Below, piece after piece: positions 33,364-41,526 of a stretch of DNA of 64,000 bases (its first letter is position 1; each line of letters starts with the position of its first letter). The notes under the pieces are model-generated. The model did no database searches. It saw only the letters and a program-made list of their open reading frames with translations, and had not been told where the DNA came from. The DNA comes from Bailinhaonella thermotolerans (lineage in GTDB: Bacteria; Actinomycetota; Actinomycetes; Streptosporangiales; Streptosporangiaceae). A program made the translations under genes and the position numbers. The stretch spans positions 620,001 to 684,000 of the forward strand of contig NZ_QZEY01000001.1 of NCBI RefSeq assembly GCF_003594875.1. Reading direction: 5' to 3'.

Positions 33364-34598
33364 GCCGGGCGGGGCACGTCCCGCCGGACCGGCGCACCCC
33401 GGCCCGGGACGTGCCCGCGGCGCGCGCGCCGGAGGAGGACGTCCCGCCGGTGCCGGAGGCCGAGGCGGGGTCGGCGGGCGCCCCCGGGGCGTACGCGAGA
33501 CTGCGGGCCGGCCGGCCGGTGACGCGGGCCCGCCTGCCGCAGGGGGAGGCCGTGTGGGTCGTCAGCCGGTACGCCGACGTGCGGCGGGCCCTCGCCGACG
33601 AGCGGCTGGTCCGTCCGGTGATCGCCACCTGGCCGCCGGGACGCGGGACGGCCTCGGCGGCGCGGGTGCTGACGCTGCTGGAGCTGAACGGGGCCGACCA
33701 CGCCCGGGTGCGCCGCGCCTCGGCCCCGGCGTTCGCGCCCCGCGGGCTGGAGCGCCTGGCCCCGGTCGTGCGCGAGATCGCCGGGCAGCACGCGGACGCG
33801 ATCGCGCGCCAGGGTCCGCCGGCCGACCTGGTCGCCGGGTTCACCGAGCCCTTCCCGCTGCGGGTGCTGTGCGCGCTGCTCGGCGTCCCCGAGGAGGAGC
33901 GGGGGGAGTTCGTCCCGCACGTGGAGACGGTGCTCGCGGCCACGCTGGTGCCGCTCGAGCGCGTCCTCGGCGCCCTGGAGCGGCTCCAGGAGTACGCCGA
34001 GGGCCTGGTGGACCGCGGCCGCGCGCGAGGGAGCGGCCTGCTGGGCGAGCTGGCCGGGACGCTGGAGCGGGACGACCTGGTCACGCTCACCGTCAGCCTG
34101 CTCATGGCCGGGTACAAGACGAACGTCCAGCACTTCGCGAACGCCCTGCTGACGCTGCTCGACGCCGGGCCCGCCGCCCGGGAACTGGTGACGCCCGCCG
34201 CGATGGACGGCACCGTCGAGGAACTGCTGCGCCACGTGCCGCTGATGAACGCGATCGTGGTGCTCGTCGCCACCGAGGACCTGGAGATCGCGGGGCGGCC
34301 GGTCCGGCGCGGCGACGCCGTACTGCCCATCATCGCCTCGGCCAACCGCGACGCCTCGGTCTTCACTGCGGCGGACGACTTCGACCCGGCCCGCCGCCCG
34401 AACCCCCACCTGGCCTTCGGGCGCGGCCCCCACTACTGCCTGGGCGCGCACCTCACCCGCCTGCAGCTCCGGATCATGCTGGAGACCCTCTTCGCCCGCC
34501 TCCCCGCGATGCGCCTCGCGATCCCCCGCGAGGACCTGCGCTGGGAGGAGCCGTCCTCCCCGCTACGAGCCCCCCTGACCCTGCCCGTGACCTGGTGA
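33360..34598 (+). CDS. Cytochrome P450 (first of the cluster)
   Basis: 412 residues; the GTG overlaps the NRPS stop by four bases (GTGA). The heme loop LAFGRGPHYCLGAHLTRLQL is canonical, the K-helix E-x-x-R is in GTVEELLRHVPLMN, and the C-helix NGADHARVRRASAPAFAPRG has the heme-propionate contacts. The I-helix reads SLLMAGYKTNVQHFANA: the threonine is kept, but the conserved acid before it is Lys and the residue after is Asn, so proton delivery may be unusual. About 50 Pro/Ala/Glu-rich residues precede the fold. It likely acts on the carrier-bound amino acid or the deazapurine product. Confidence 0.92.
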   Translation: MSRAGHVPPDRRTPARDVPAARAPEEDVPPVPEAEAGSAGAPGAYARLRAGRPVTRARLPQGEAVWVVSRYADVRRALADERLVRPVIATWPPGRGTASAARVLTLLELNGADHARVRRASAPAFAPRGLERLAPVVREIAGQHADAIARQGPPADLVAGFTEPFPLRVLCALLGVPEEERGEFVPHVETVLAATLVPLERVLGALERLQEYAEGLVDRGRARGSGLLGELAGTLERDDLVTLTVSLLMAGYKTNVQHFANALLTLLDAGPAARELVTPAAMDGTVEELLRHVPLMNAIVVLVATEDLEIAGRPVRRGDAVLPIIASANRDASVFTAADDFDPARRPNPHLAFGRGPHYCLGAHLTRLQLRIMLETLFARLPAMRLAIPREDLRWEEPSSPLRAPLTLPVTW

Positions 34599-34623
34599 GC
34601 CGCTTTCCGACGAGGAGACCGCC

Positions 34624-35793
34624 ATGACCGTGGACGACCGGACGTCGCTCCGCTACCCCTTCTGCACAGAGGGACACCGCCTCCACCCGCGCATGGACGA
34701 GCTGCGCCGAGAAGGACCCGTCGTGCGCGTCACCACGAACGCGGGCTCCCCGGCGTGGCTCGTCATCGGCTGGGAGGAGGCCCGCCGCGTCCTGCGCGAC
34801 CCGGTCTTCTCGCGGTCGCAGGTGGCCGACCCCGGCGGGCCGGTGCAGGACGCCCCCATCGTGGCGCCTGAACTGCTCGCGGTCATGGACTACCTCAACC
34901 GCGCCGGGCTCGGTGACGAGGTGCGGCGCAGCCTGACGGACCTGCCCGACCTGCCGGACGCGTGGCTCGCCGGGGAGGCGCGGGCCGCGCTGGGCGCCAT
35001 GCTGCGCGACGGCGCCCCCGGCGATCTCCAGCGTCTGGCCGCGCGGGTGGCGGGGCGCTCCATGTGCCGCCTGCTCGGCCTGCCGTACGAGGACCTGCCC
35101 CTGCTGATCCCGTGGGCGGACATCGACCTGACCATGTACCTGCCCCCCGCGGACACGGAGCGCAATTGGCTGGAGCTCCGGGACCACCTGCGCGAGCGCC
35201 TCTCGTCCGGGGACGCGGCGTCGTCCGGCCTGCTGCCCAGGCTCGCCGCGCTCAACGACGCGAGCCCCGCCCCGCTGACCCGCGACGAGTTCGCCAACAT
35301 CGCGGGCGTGCTCTTCGTCGCCGGATACGAGAACCTGTCCAGCTTCCTGGGGACGGCCTCCGTCGCACTGCTGCGCCGCAGGATCAGCCTGCTCAGCGGG
35401 GATCTGCGCGGTCACGTCGAGGAACTGCTCCGCTCCTGCCCCCTGCTGGGCAACGCGCTGGCCCGGATCGTCACACGCGACGTCGAGCTGGCCGGGGTGC
35501 CGTTGCGCGCCGGCGAACTCGTGCTCGTGGACACCGACTCCGCCAACCACGACCCGGCCGCCTTCCGCGACCCGCATCGATTCGACCCCCGGCGGAACCC
35601 CAACCCGCACGTGCGATTCGGTCACGGGCCGTACTACTGCGTCGGCGCACAGGTCGCCCGGCGTCTCGCGGCGATCGTCCTCGGCGAGCTCGCCCGGCTG
35701 CCCGGGCTGCGCCTCGCCGTACCGCCCGAGGAGATCGAGTGGCACCGGGACCGCATGGCGATCATGCCGAAGGCGGTGCCGGTCCAGTGGTGA
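34624..35793 (+). CDS. Cytochrome P450 (second of the cluster), atypical motifs
   Basis: 389 residues, SD GACGAGGAGACC. The heme loop is [20 protein letters not shown], with the usual His replaced by Tyr. The I-helix reads [17 protein letters not shown]: Glu is present but the Thr that activates oxygen is replaced by Asn/Leu. The K-helix E-x-x-R is kept in [12 protein letters not shown]. The C-helix lacks the H-T-R-L-R motif ([16 protein letters not shown]). P450s without the acid-alcohol pair often do coupling, rearrangement or radical chemistry rather than simple hydroxylation; inference. Its stop lies 29 bp before queC. Confidence 0.9.
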   Translation: MTVDDRTSLRYPFCTEGHRLHPRMDELRREGPVVRVTTNAGSPAWLVIGWEEARRVLRDPVFSRSQVADPGGPVQDAPIVAPELLAVMDYLNRAGLGDEVRRSLTDLPDLPDAWLAGEARAALGAMLRDGAPGDLQRLAARVAGRSMCRLLGLPYEDLPLLIPWADIDLTMYLPPADTERNWLELRDHLRERLSSGDAASSGLLPRLAALNDASPAPLTRDEFANIAGVLFVAGYENLSSFLGTASVALLRRRISLLSGDLRGHVEELLRSCPLLGNALARIVTRDVELAGVPLRAGELVLVDTDSANHDPAAFRDPHRFDPRRNPNPHVRFGHGPYYCVGAQVARRLAAIVLGELARLPGLRLAVPPEEIEWHRDRMAIMPKAVPVQW

Positions 35794-35822
35794 GCGAACC
35801 CAACCAGGAAAGGCGGACATCC

Positions 35823-36521
35823 GTGGAACGACCGGCGATCATCCTGCTCAGCGGGGGCCTGGACTCGGCGACCGTGCTGGCCATGGCCCGGGCCGAGGGC
35901 TTCGTCCCCCACACGCTCAGCTTCCGGTACGGCCAGCGGCACGCGGTCGAGCTGGCGGCGGCCGAGCGCGTCGCCCGGCACCAGAAGGTGGCCAGGCACG
36001 TCGTGGCCGACATCGACCTGCGGGTGTTCGGCGGCTCGGCGCTCACCGACGACATCGACGTGCCCAAGGACAGCACGCCCGAGCAGATGGCGGCCGGCAT
36101 CCCGGTGACCTACGTCCCCGCGCGCAACACCGTGTTCCTGTCGTTCGCGCTGGCGTACGCCGAGGTCACGGGCGCGACCGACATCTTCACCGGGGTGAAC
36201 GCGGTGGACTACAGCGGGTACCCCGACTGCCGGCCGGAGTACCTGAAGGCGTACGAGGCGATGGCCAACCTGGCGACCCGGGCGGCCGTCGAGGGGGACC
36301 GGCCGATCCGGATCCACGCCCCGCTCGTGCGGATGACGAAGGGCGAGATCATCCGTACCGGGCTGGGGCTGGGCGTGGACTACTCGCTCACGTCGAGCTG
36401 CTACGACCCCGACGAGCGCGGACGCGCCTGCGGGCGCTGCGACACCTGCGCGCTGCGGCTCAAGGGGTTCGCCGAGGCCGGGGTGACCGACCCCGTGCCC
36501 TACCGGGGCGGCGGGTCATGA
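35823..36521 (+). CDS. queC: 7-cyano-7-deazaguanine (preQ0) synthase QueC
   Basis: 232 residues from the GTG at 35823 (AGGAAAGG nine bases upstream); a GTG at 35790 overlapping the P450 stop would add 11 residues that are not conserved. The PP-loop [20 protein letters not shown] binds [23 protein letters not shown] and [20 protein letters not shown] are diagnostic of QueC; the zinc site is [20 protein letters not shown]. It converts carboxy-deazaguanine through the amide to preQ0 with ammonia and ATP. Its stop overlaps the queE start (ATGA). Confidence 0.96.
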   Translation: MERPAIILLSGGLDSATVLAMARAEGFVPHTLSFRYGQRHAVELAAAERVARHQKVARHVVADIDLRVFGGSALTDDIDVPKDSTPEQMAAGIPVTYVPARNTVFLSFALAYAEVTGATDIFTGVNAVDYSGYPDCRPEYLKAYEAMANLATRAAVEGDRPIRIHAPLVRMTKGEIIRTGLGLGVDYSLTSSCYDPDERGRACGRCDTCALRLKGFAEAGVTDPVPYRGGGS

Positions 36522-37153
36522 CGTACCTCATCAAGGAGATCTTCTACACGCTCCAGGGCGAGGGACAGCACGCCGGACGGCCCGCCGTGTTCTGCCGCTT
36601 CTCCCGCTGCAACCTGTGGACGGGCCGGGAGAAGGACCGCCACCGCGCCGTCTGCGCCTTCTGCGACACCGACTTCGTCGGCACCGACGGGCCCGGCGGC
36701 GGACGCTACGCCACGGCGGCCGAACTCGCCGCGGCGGTGGAGGCGGCCTGGGGCGAGGGGGCGTTCGCGCGCCGCTTCGTCGTCTGCACCGGAGGCGAAC
36801 CACTGCTCCAGCTCGACGCCGAGGCGGTGGACGCCCTGCACGCGCGGGGATTCGAGGTGGCCGTGGAGACCAACGGGAGCCTGCCGCCGCCGCCCGGGAT
36901 CGACTGGCTGTGCGTCAGCCCCAAGATCGGCGCGGACCTGGTCGTCGAGACGGGCGACGAGCTCAAGCTCGTCTACCCGCAGCCGGGTGGCGACCCCGAA
37001 CTGTTCGAGCACCTGGATTTCCGCTCGTTCCGGCTCCAGCCCATGGACGGGCCGGACCTGGACGCCAACACGCGCGCGGCCATCGCCTACTGCAAGGACC
37101 ACCCGCGCTGGCAGCTCTCCCTGCAGACCCACAAGTACCTGGGCATCCCCTGA
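36518..37153 (+). CDS. queE: 7-carboxy-7-deazaguanine synthase QueE (radical SAM)
   Basis: 211 residues. The N-terminus [20 protein letters not shown] is typical of QueE. The cluster motif is [20 protein letters not shown] plus CDT, giving C-x14-C-x2-C, the QueE variant. [13 protein letters not shown] is the SAM-binding GGE motif, and [10 protein letters not shown] and QTHKYLGIP occur at the end. It converts 6-carboxytetrahydropterin to carboxy-deazaguanine. It overlaps queC by four bases. Its expected substrate source QueD survives only as a remnant 7 kb upstream, so the pterin must come from elsewhere if the pathway works. Confidence 0.95.
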   Translation: MTYLIKEIFYTLQGEGQHAGRPAVFCRFSRCNLWTGREKDRHRAVCAFCDTDFVGTDGPGGGRYATAAELAAAVEAAWGEGAFARRFVVCTGGEPLLQLDAEAVDALHARGFEVAVETNGSLPPPPGIDWLCVSPKIGADLVVETGDELKLVYPQPGGDPELFEHLDFRSFRLQPMDGPDLDANTRAAIAYCKDHPRWQLSLQTHKYLGIP

Positions 37154-37264
37154 GAGCGGAGGCGCGGGCCCTGGCCCGGCGTACCCGAAGGGGCCGCGGC
37201 GGGTCCGCGACACGTGCACCCGATGAACGCCGGCGCCGACTTCCCTTGATCAATCGGAGGAAAC

Positions 37265-37345
37265 ATGCGAAGCGCTGTGGACCAGGCCGTCCGCTGGATC
37301 ACCGACCGGTCCCGCCCGGTGCGGGACGGCCTCTCGTGGACCTGA
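37265..37345 (+). CDS. 26-residue ORF with strong SD overlapping the methyltransferase start
   Basis: ATG at 37265 follows GGAGGAAAC. It encodes MRSAVDQAVRWITDRSRPVR then DGLSWT and ends at 37345, inside the first codons of the methyltransferase (GTG 37336). No better SD exists for the methyltransferase. Options: a coupling leader, a very small peptide made in the cluster (two Trp, three other bulky residues), or a shifted 5' end of the methyltransferase gene. Confidence 0.4.
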   Translation: MRSAVDQAVRWITDRSRPVRDGLSWT

Positions 37346-38163
37346 CCGGGACCGGGCCGGCCGAGCCCGGCGAACGGCTGGAGCGGATCCGCGCCCACTA
37401 CGACGCCATGGCCGCCCAGCCCCCGCCGGGCATGGAGCACACCTGGCAGGGCGGCCTGCTCGCCGGGCGCCCCGGGGAGGTGATCCATGCGACCAACCTC
37501 TACCTGGCCCGGCGAGCGGGGCTGCGGCCCGGCATGCGCGTGCTGGACGCCGGGTGCGGCGCGGGCGGCCCGGCCGTGGACATCGCCCGGCACATCCCCG
37601 GCCTCACCATCGAGGGGGTGACCGCCTCGGCCGCCGAGGCCGAGGCGGCCAGAGCGCACGTCGAGCGGAACGGCCTGAGCGGACGTGTCCGGGTCCGGGA
37701 GGCCGACTTCCACCGCCTGCCGTACCCGGACGGGACCTTCGACGCGGCCCTGCTGATCGAGTCCGCCTGCCACTCCGCCGACCAGACCGCCCTGTTCGGC
37801 GAGATGTCACGGGTGCTCCGGCCCGGCGGCCGCCTGTACGTCAAGGACGTGTTCCTGGGCGACAGGCCGCTGAGCGACGCCGAACGCCGCGCGCTGGTCT
37901 CGGTGAACGAGCGGTTCCAGCTCCGCCTTCGCCGGCTCGACGAGACCGCCGCGGCGATCGCCGGGGCCGGGTTCGCGGAGGTGCGGCCCGGCGAACGGGA
38001 CGTGTTCGACATCAAGGAGTACCGGCGCAGGATGAGACGATCCCACGCCGCGCGGAACCCGGGATCCGACCCCCCGGAGTCCCCCTTCGCGCTGATCCCC
38101 CTCCACTTCGCCGACGTACTCGCCACCCGCCGCCAAACAGACGCCAACCCCGCACTCCCCTGA
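37336..38163 (+). CDS. SAM-dependent methyltransferase (UbiE/SmtA class)
   Basis: 275 residues from the GTG at 37336. Motif I is RVLDAGCGAGGPAVDIARHI; post-I LTIEGVTASAAEAEAARAHV; motif II FDAALLIESACHSADQTALF; motif III VLRPGGRLYVKDVFLGDRPL. The short N-terminal helix with YDAMAAQPPPGMEHTWQGGL is like the sterol/tocopherol/geranyl-diphosphate C-methyltransferases, so C- or O-methylation of a hydrophobic substrate is possible. It is the last gene of the cluster. The start depends on the overlapping 26-codon ORF for translation. Confidence 0.88.
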   Translation: MDLTGTGPAEPGERLERIRAHYDAMAAQPPPGMEHTWQGGLLAGRPGEVIHATNLYLARRAGLRPGMRVLDAGCGAGGPAVDIARHIPGLTIEGVTASAAEAEAARAHVERNGLSGRVRVREADFHRLPYPDGTFDAALLIESACHSADQTALFGEMSRVLRPGGRLYVKDVFLGDRPLSDAERRALVSVNERFQLRLRRLDETAAAIAGAGFAEVRPGERDVFDIKEYRRRMRRSHAARNPGSDPPESPFALIPLHFADVLATRRQTDANPALP

Positions 38164-38189
38164 CCCCACAAGACCCAGCCCCCCGCCCC

Positions 38190-38336
38190 CGCCGGGGCCA
38201 GGGCCAAGTCGCGCGCTCTCGGCTGCTCCGCGGACTTCAGCGCCGGGGAACCGCGGTCATGGGCCAGCGAGTTCAGCTCCGTGATCTGGGCCGTGGAGAG
38301 GTTCATCGCCTCCGGGACACCAGTTCCCGCCCTCAT
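38190..38336 (-). pseudogene. N-terminal fragment of an unknown gene at the right edge of the cluster
   Basis: The minus-strand frame from the ATG at 38334-38336 reads MRAGTGVPEAMNLSTAQITE then LNSLAHDRGSPALKSAEQPR, plausible protein sequence with good GC3, then runs into antisense of the methyltransferase without a natural end. Its start overlaps the stop of another fragment by ATGA, as in an operon. The gene looks cut off near 38190. Confidence 0.35.
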
Positions 38337-38450
38337 TGGAGTGTTCCTCCCGGACCGGCTTGATCGCGACGGGTGTGGCGGAACTCCTCGTCACGCTCGC
38401 GCTCCCAGCCGGCGTCGCTGCGGCCGTACCAGGATGTGGGGACAGGCGGT
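38333..38450 (-). pseudogene. C-terminal fragment of an unknown gene at the right edge of the cluster
   Basis: The frame ends VPTSWYGRSDAGWERERDEE then FRHTRRDQAGPGGTLQ with a TGA at 38333-38335, coupled to the next fragment. Coding character fades above about 38450. With its partner it suggests a two-gene operon destroyed at this junction. Family not recognised. No other gene is seen in 38164-38509. Confidence 0.35.
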
Positions 38451-38509
38451 GGCCGGGCGGGGTCGGGGTTTCCGCTCCTGCCCGGCCGGTTCGGATTGCC
38501 GCTTTGTCG

Positions 38510-39364
38510 TTAGGCGGTCTCGAAGTCGGGGCGGTGGTCGGCGGCCCATTCGGCGAGGGTGCGGCCGGGGCGGCCGGTCACCGGGGTGACGGGGCGGGGG
38601 ACGTCGGGGACGGTGAGGGTGTCGTGCCAGTAGGCGAGCAGCATGTTCATCACGGGCTCGGGGATGAACCGCGCGGTCTCGGCGCGGAACTCCTCGGGCG
38701 TGATCTCCACGAGCGGGATCTCCCGGCCCAGGGCCTCACCGATGGCGGCCACCTGCTCGGCGCGGGTCAGGGCCTGCGGGCCGGTGAGCGGGATCGCCTC
38801 TCCCAGGTGGTTGTCGGACAGCAGGGTCTGGGCCGCGGCCTCGGCCACGTCGTACTCGTGGATCGGGGCCTGCGCCGAGGCCAGGTAGGGGGCCCGGATC
38901 GGGGCGCCGGAGCGGATCTGCCAGGCCCAGGAGAGCAGGTTGGTGGCGAAGGTGCCGGGCCGCAGGATCGTCCAGGCGTCGGTGCGGCCGGTGACGGCGG
39001 CCTCGACGGCGGTGTGGTGGAGCTGGCTGGCCGAGCCGTGGTCGCGCGGGAACTCCTTGGCGGCGGCCAGGGAGGACAGCACGGTGAAGCGGTGAACGCC
39101 GTGGGCGATCGCCGCGTCGACGAACGCGTCGACCCCCTCGGCGGGGAAGACGAAGGCGCGATCGACGTCGTCGAACACCGGCGACCCGAGCGTGGAGGCG
39201 TCGGCCAGGTCGCCCGCCACGACCTCGACCCCGGCCGGCAGGTTCGCGTCCTCGGGCTTGCGGGTCAGCGCGCGTACGGCGGTGCCGCGGGCGAGCAGGG
39301 TCGTGACGAGGTGACGGCCGACGGTTCCGGTCGCGCCGGTGACAAGGATGGTCAAGATGCTCAC
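38510..39364 (-). CDS. NmrA-like NAD(P)-binding SDR
   Basis: 284 residues. The N-terminal Rossmann motif TILVTGATGTVGRHLVTTLL is followed by AGVEVVAGDLADASTL and VHRFTVLSSLAAAKEF; WTILRPGTFATNLLSWA is the NmrA/azoreductase-like substrate region. The Tyr-x-x-x-Lys pair is absent, so it is an atypical SDR, either a quinone/NADPH sensor or reductase. It is divergent from a WYL-domain regulator 94 bp away, which likely controls it. Confidence 0.88.
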   Translation of the reverse strand: MSILTILVTGATGTVGRHLVTTLLARGTAVRALTRKPEDANLPAGVEVVAGDLADASTLGSPVFDDVDRAFVFPAEGVDAFVDAAIAHGVHRFTVLSSLAAAKEFPRDHGSASQLHHTAVEAAVTGRTDAWTILRPGTFATNLLSWAWQIRSGAPIRAPYLASAQAPIHEYDVAEAAAQTLLSDNHLGEAIPLTGPQALTRAEQVAAIGEALGREIPLVEITPEEFRAETARFIPEPVMNMLLAYWHDTLTVPDVPRPVTPVTGRPGRTLAEWAADHRPDFETA

Positions 39365-39458
39365 CTTAGGAAATGAACGCCGGCCCGTCCGGCGTGAGAA
39401 CCAACCTACGGAGGGTTTAGGTCAGTTTCCGCCCGTATTTCCACTAGTGTTGGCGGGC

Positions 39459-40502
39459 ATGTCCGGACAGACCACGATGGAGCGGGCGTTGCGCCTGCTG
39501 GAGCTGCTGCAGGCCCGCCGGTCCTGGGGTGGCGGCGAGCTGGCCGGCCGCCTCGGCGTGGACGGCCGCACACTGCGGCGGGACGTGGAGCGGCTGCGGG
39601 GCCTCGGCTACCGCATCGAGGCGCGCCGCGGCCCCGACGGCGGCTACCGGCTGTCCACGGGAAGCGACCTGCCGCCGCTGGTCTTCACCCCGGACGAGGC
39701 GCTCGCCGTGGCCGCCGCCCTGGCCTCCTCGGCGGCCAGCGGCGCCGCCGGAGGGGGCGAGGTCGCGCTCACCGCCCTGGCCAAGATGGAGCAGGTCATG
39801 CCCTCGGCGGTACGCCGGCGGGTGCGCGCGCTGCGGTCCTCGGTCGCCCTCGGTGACACTCCCAATGCCGTGGCCGGCGCGTATCCGGCTCCGCTGAACG
39901 CCGACGTGCTGGCGGTCCTGGCCCTGGCGTGCCGGGACGCCGAGCGGGTCCACCTGCGCGTGATGAGCACCGAGGGCGCCGACACCGGGCGGGAGTCCAC
40001 GCTCCGTGTCGAGCCCGCCGCCCTGGTGCCCCGGCATACGCGGTGGTTCCTCGTGTGCCGCGACCTCGACCGCGGCTGGCGGGTGCTGCGCGTCGACCGG
40101 ATCACCCGGGCATCGCCGGCGGGCGTCCGCTTCGAGCCGGGGCGGGTCCCCGGAGGCGACCCGGTCGCGTTCGTCACCAGCCGGCTCGGCGCCCCGCCCC
40201 GGACCCACACCGCGACGATCCTGATCCACGCCCCGATCGACCAGGTCCAGGCCTACATGGGCGGCTTCGCCACGGACTTCACCCCGACGACGACCACCTC
40301 CGGCCAGGCGGCGACGCACTGGCGCATCGCCGACGTACGCCTCGAGGTCCTCGCCGGCGGCCTGCTCTGGGTCCGCTGGCCCTTCGAGGTGATCGACTCC
40401 CCCGAGCTCGCCGCCCTGCTCCGGGACCGCGCCGCCGCCTTCGCCCACGCCGCGGCGGGCGCCGGGACCCGGCCCTCGCCCGCCCTCGCCCGGGATCTGT
40501 GA
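39459..40502 (+). CDS. WYL-domain transcriptional regulator (DeoR/YafY type)
   Basis: 347 residues. The N-terminal HTH_11 reads ERALRLLELLQARRSWGGGE and RLGVDGRTLRRDVERLRGLG; the WYL region is LRVEPAALVPRHTRWFLVCR then DLDRGWRVLRVDRITRA (WFL/RVLRVDRI corresponds to the W-Y-L strand), and a C-terminal WCX domain follows. Such proteins sense small ligands or nucleic acids. Its stop overlaps the start of the nitroreductase by one base (TGATG), so both are co-transcribed. It faces the NmrA-like gene. Confidence 0.92.
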   Translation: MSGQTTMERALRLLELLQARRSWGGGELAGRLGVDGRTLRRDVERLRGLGYRIEARRGPDGGYRLSTGSDLPPLVFTPDEALAVAAALASSAASGAAGGGEVALTALAKMEQVMPSAVRRRVRALRSSVALGDTPNAVAGAYPAPLNADVLAVLALACRDAERVHLRVMSTEGADTGRESTLRVEPAALVPRHTRWFLVCRDLDRGWRVLRVDRITRASPAGVRFEPGRVPGGDPVAFVTSRLGAPPRTHTATILIHAPIDQVQAYMGGFATDFTPTTTTSGQAATHWRIADVRLEVLAGGLLWVRWPFEVIDSPELAALLRDRAAAFAHAAAGAGTRPSPALARDL

Positions 40503-41053
40503 TGGACGTGCCGCCCCGCCCCGATGTGTCGATGCTGACGTCCCTGCGCGCGAGCCGGTGGTTCACCGCGGCGCCGGTCGGCGACGAGGAACTGCGCCAG
40601 GTGCTGGAGGCCGGGCGCTGGACCGGCTCGGCCCGTAACCGGCAGCCCTGGAGATTCGTGGTCGTACGCAGCGGCGAGGTCCGCCGCCGGCTCTCAGCCC
40701 TGGGCGCCTACGCCGCGCACCTGGCCACGGCGCCGATCGTGATCGCCCTGGCCGTCGACGAGGACACCGGCGGCCAGGACGCCCGGTTCGACGCGGGCCG
40801 CGCCGCGCAGAACATGATGCTCGCCGCGCACCTCCAGGGTCTCGGCACCTGCCCCGTGTCCTTCTTCCCCACCGCCAACGCCGACCGGGCCGCCCGCCTC
40901 TGCCGGCTCACCCCGCCCTGGCGCGTGCGCACCGCTCTCGCCCTCGGCCATCCCGCCCCACCTCCCGCCGGGAAGTCCGCGATCCCCACCGGCCGCCTGC
41001 CCTTGGCCGTACTCGTCACCGAGATCACCGACGCGCCCGCTGAGCCGTACTGA
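40502..41053 (+). CDS. Nitroreductase-family flavoprotein
   Basis: 183 residues. SLRASRWFTAAPVGDEELRQ and GRWTGSARNRQPWRFVVVRS form the FMN-binding start; RFDAGRAAQNMMLAAHLQGL and LALGHPAPP are the later FMN/nicotinamide elements. It is the short single-domain type that reduces nitroaromatics, quinones or flavins with NAD(P)H. It is translationally coupled to the WYL regulator, suggesting a redox or xenobiotic response together with the NmrA-like gene. Confidence 0.9.
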   Translation: MDVPPRPDVSMLTSLRASRWFTAAPVGDEELRQVLEAGRWTGSARNRQPWRFVVVRSGEVRRRLSALGAYAAHLATAPIVIALAVDEDTGGQDARFDAGRAAQNMMLAAHLQGLGTCPVSFFPTANADRAARLCRLTPPWRVRTALALGHPAPPPAGKSAIPTGRLPLAVLVTEITDAPAEPY

Positions 41054-41187
41054 ACCAGCGCAGGCCCGCCTCGGCCGTACGGCCGCACGCCTGGTGGCGC
41101 CTGCTCCGGGTGCCGCCCGCTCCGGGTGGCACCTGCTCCCGGTGCCGCCCGCCGCGTGGGTGGTTTGGTCTAGGGTGGGAGGCGCAG

Positions 41188-41362
41188 TTGGTTCTCCCCG
41201 GCAGCCGGTCGGGGGGTCGCAAGAGGGAATCCGGTGCGAATCCGGAACTGCCCCGCAGCGGTGAGTGGGAACGACCGCCGTCATCAGCACTCGGCTCCGG
41301 CCGGGGAAGCGACGGCCAGTAGGCATGTGCGACGCGCCCGCGAGTCCGAAGACCTGCCACTG
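41188..41362 (+). promoter_or_regulatory. Cobalamin riboswitch upstream of metE
   Basis: The hallmark core GGAATCCGGTGCGAATCCGG and then AACTGCCCCGCAGCGGTGA lies at 41226-41265, and the B12-box side GGCCAGTAGG ... GCGAGTCCGAAGACCTGCC at 41314-41357. A -10 like TAGGGT at 41171-41176 would start the RNA near 41183. High adenosylcobalamin should switch off the B12-independent methionine synthase downstream. Confidence 0.93.
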
Positions 41363-41497
41363 CCCGCGCGTCTCCCGCGCGCGGCGACATCGACGGCCTC
41401 GAGGGCGGGCCGGGCGACCACGCGGTGCCGTACCCCTGGCATGCCGGGCGGCGCGACCGCGTGAACGGCCGATTCCTTCGCTTGAGCGCCGGAGATG

Positions 41498-41519
41498 TCC
41501 TTCCGTGACTCGCGAAGGA
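41498..41519 (+). promoter_or_regulatory. Stem that can hide the metE ribosome binding site
   Basis: TCCTTC (41498-41503) can pair with GAAGGA (41514-41519), the SD of metE (GAAGGAGAG before GTG 41527). It is a plausible expression platform for translational control by the cobalamin riboswitch about 140 bp upstream. Confidence 0.5.
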
Positions 41520-41526
41520 GAGTTCC

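Noticed and set aside
35823-37153. QueC as part of an anti-phage system (Qat or type IV CBASS with QueC-like proteins)
   Set aside because: It lies with queE, folE and a biosynthetic NRPS; no nucleotidyltransferase, QatA/B/D or effector gene is present.
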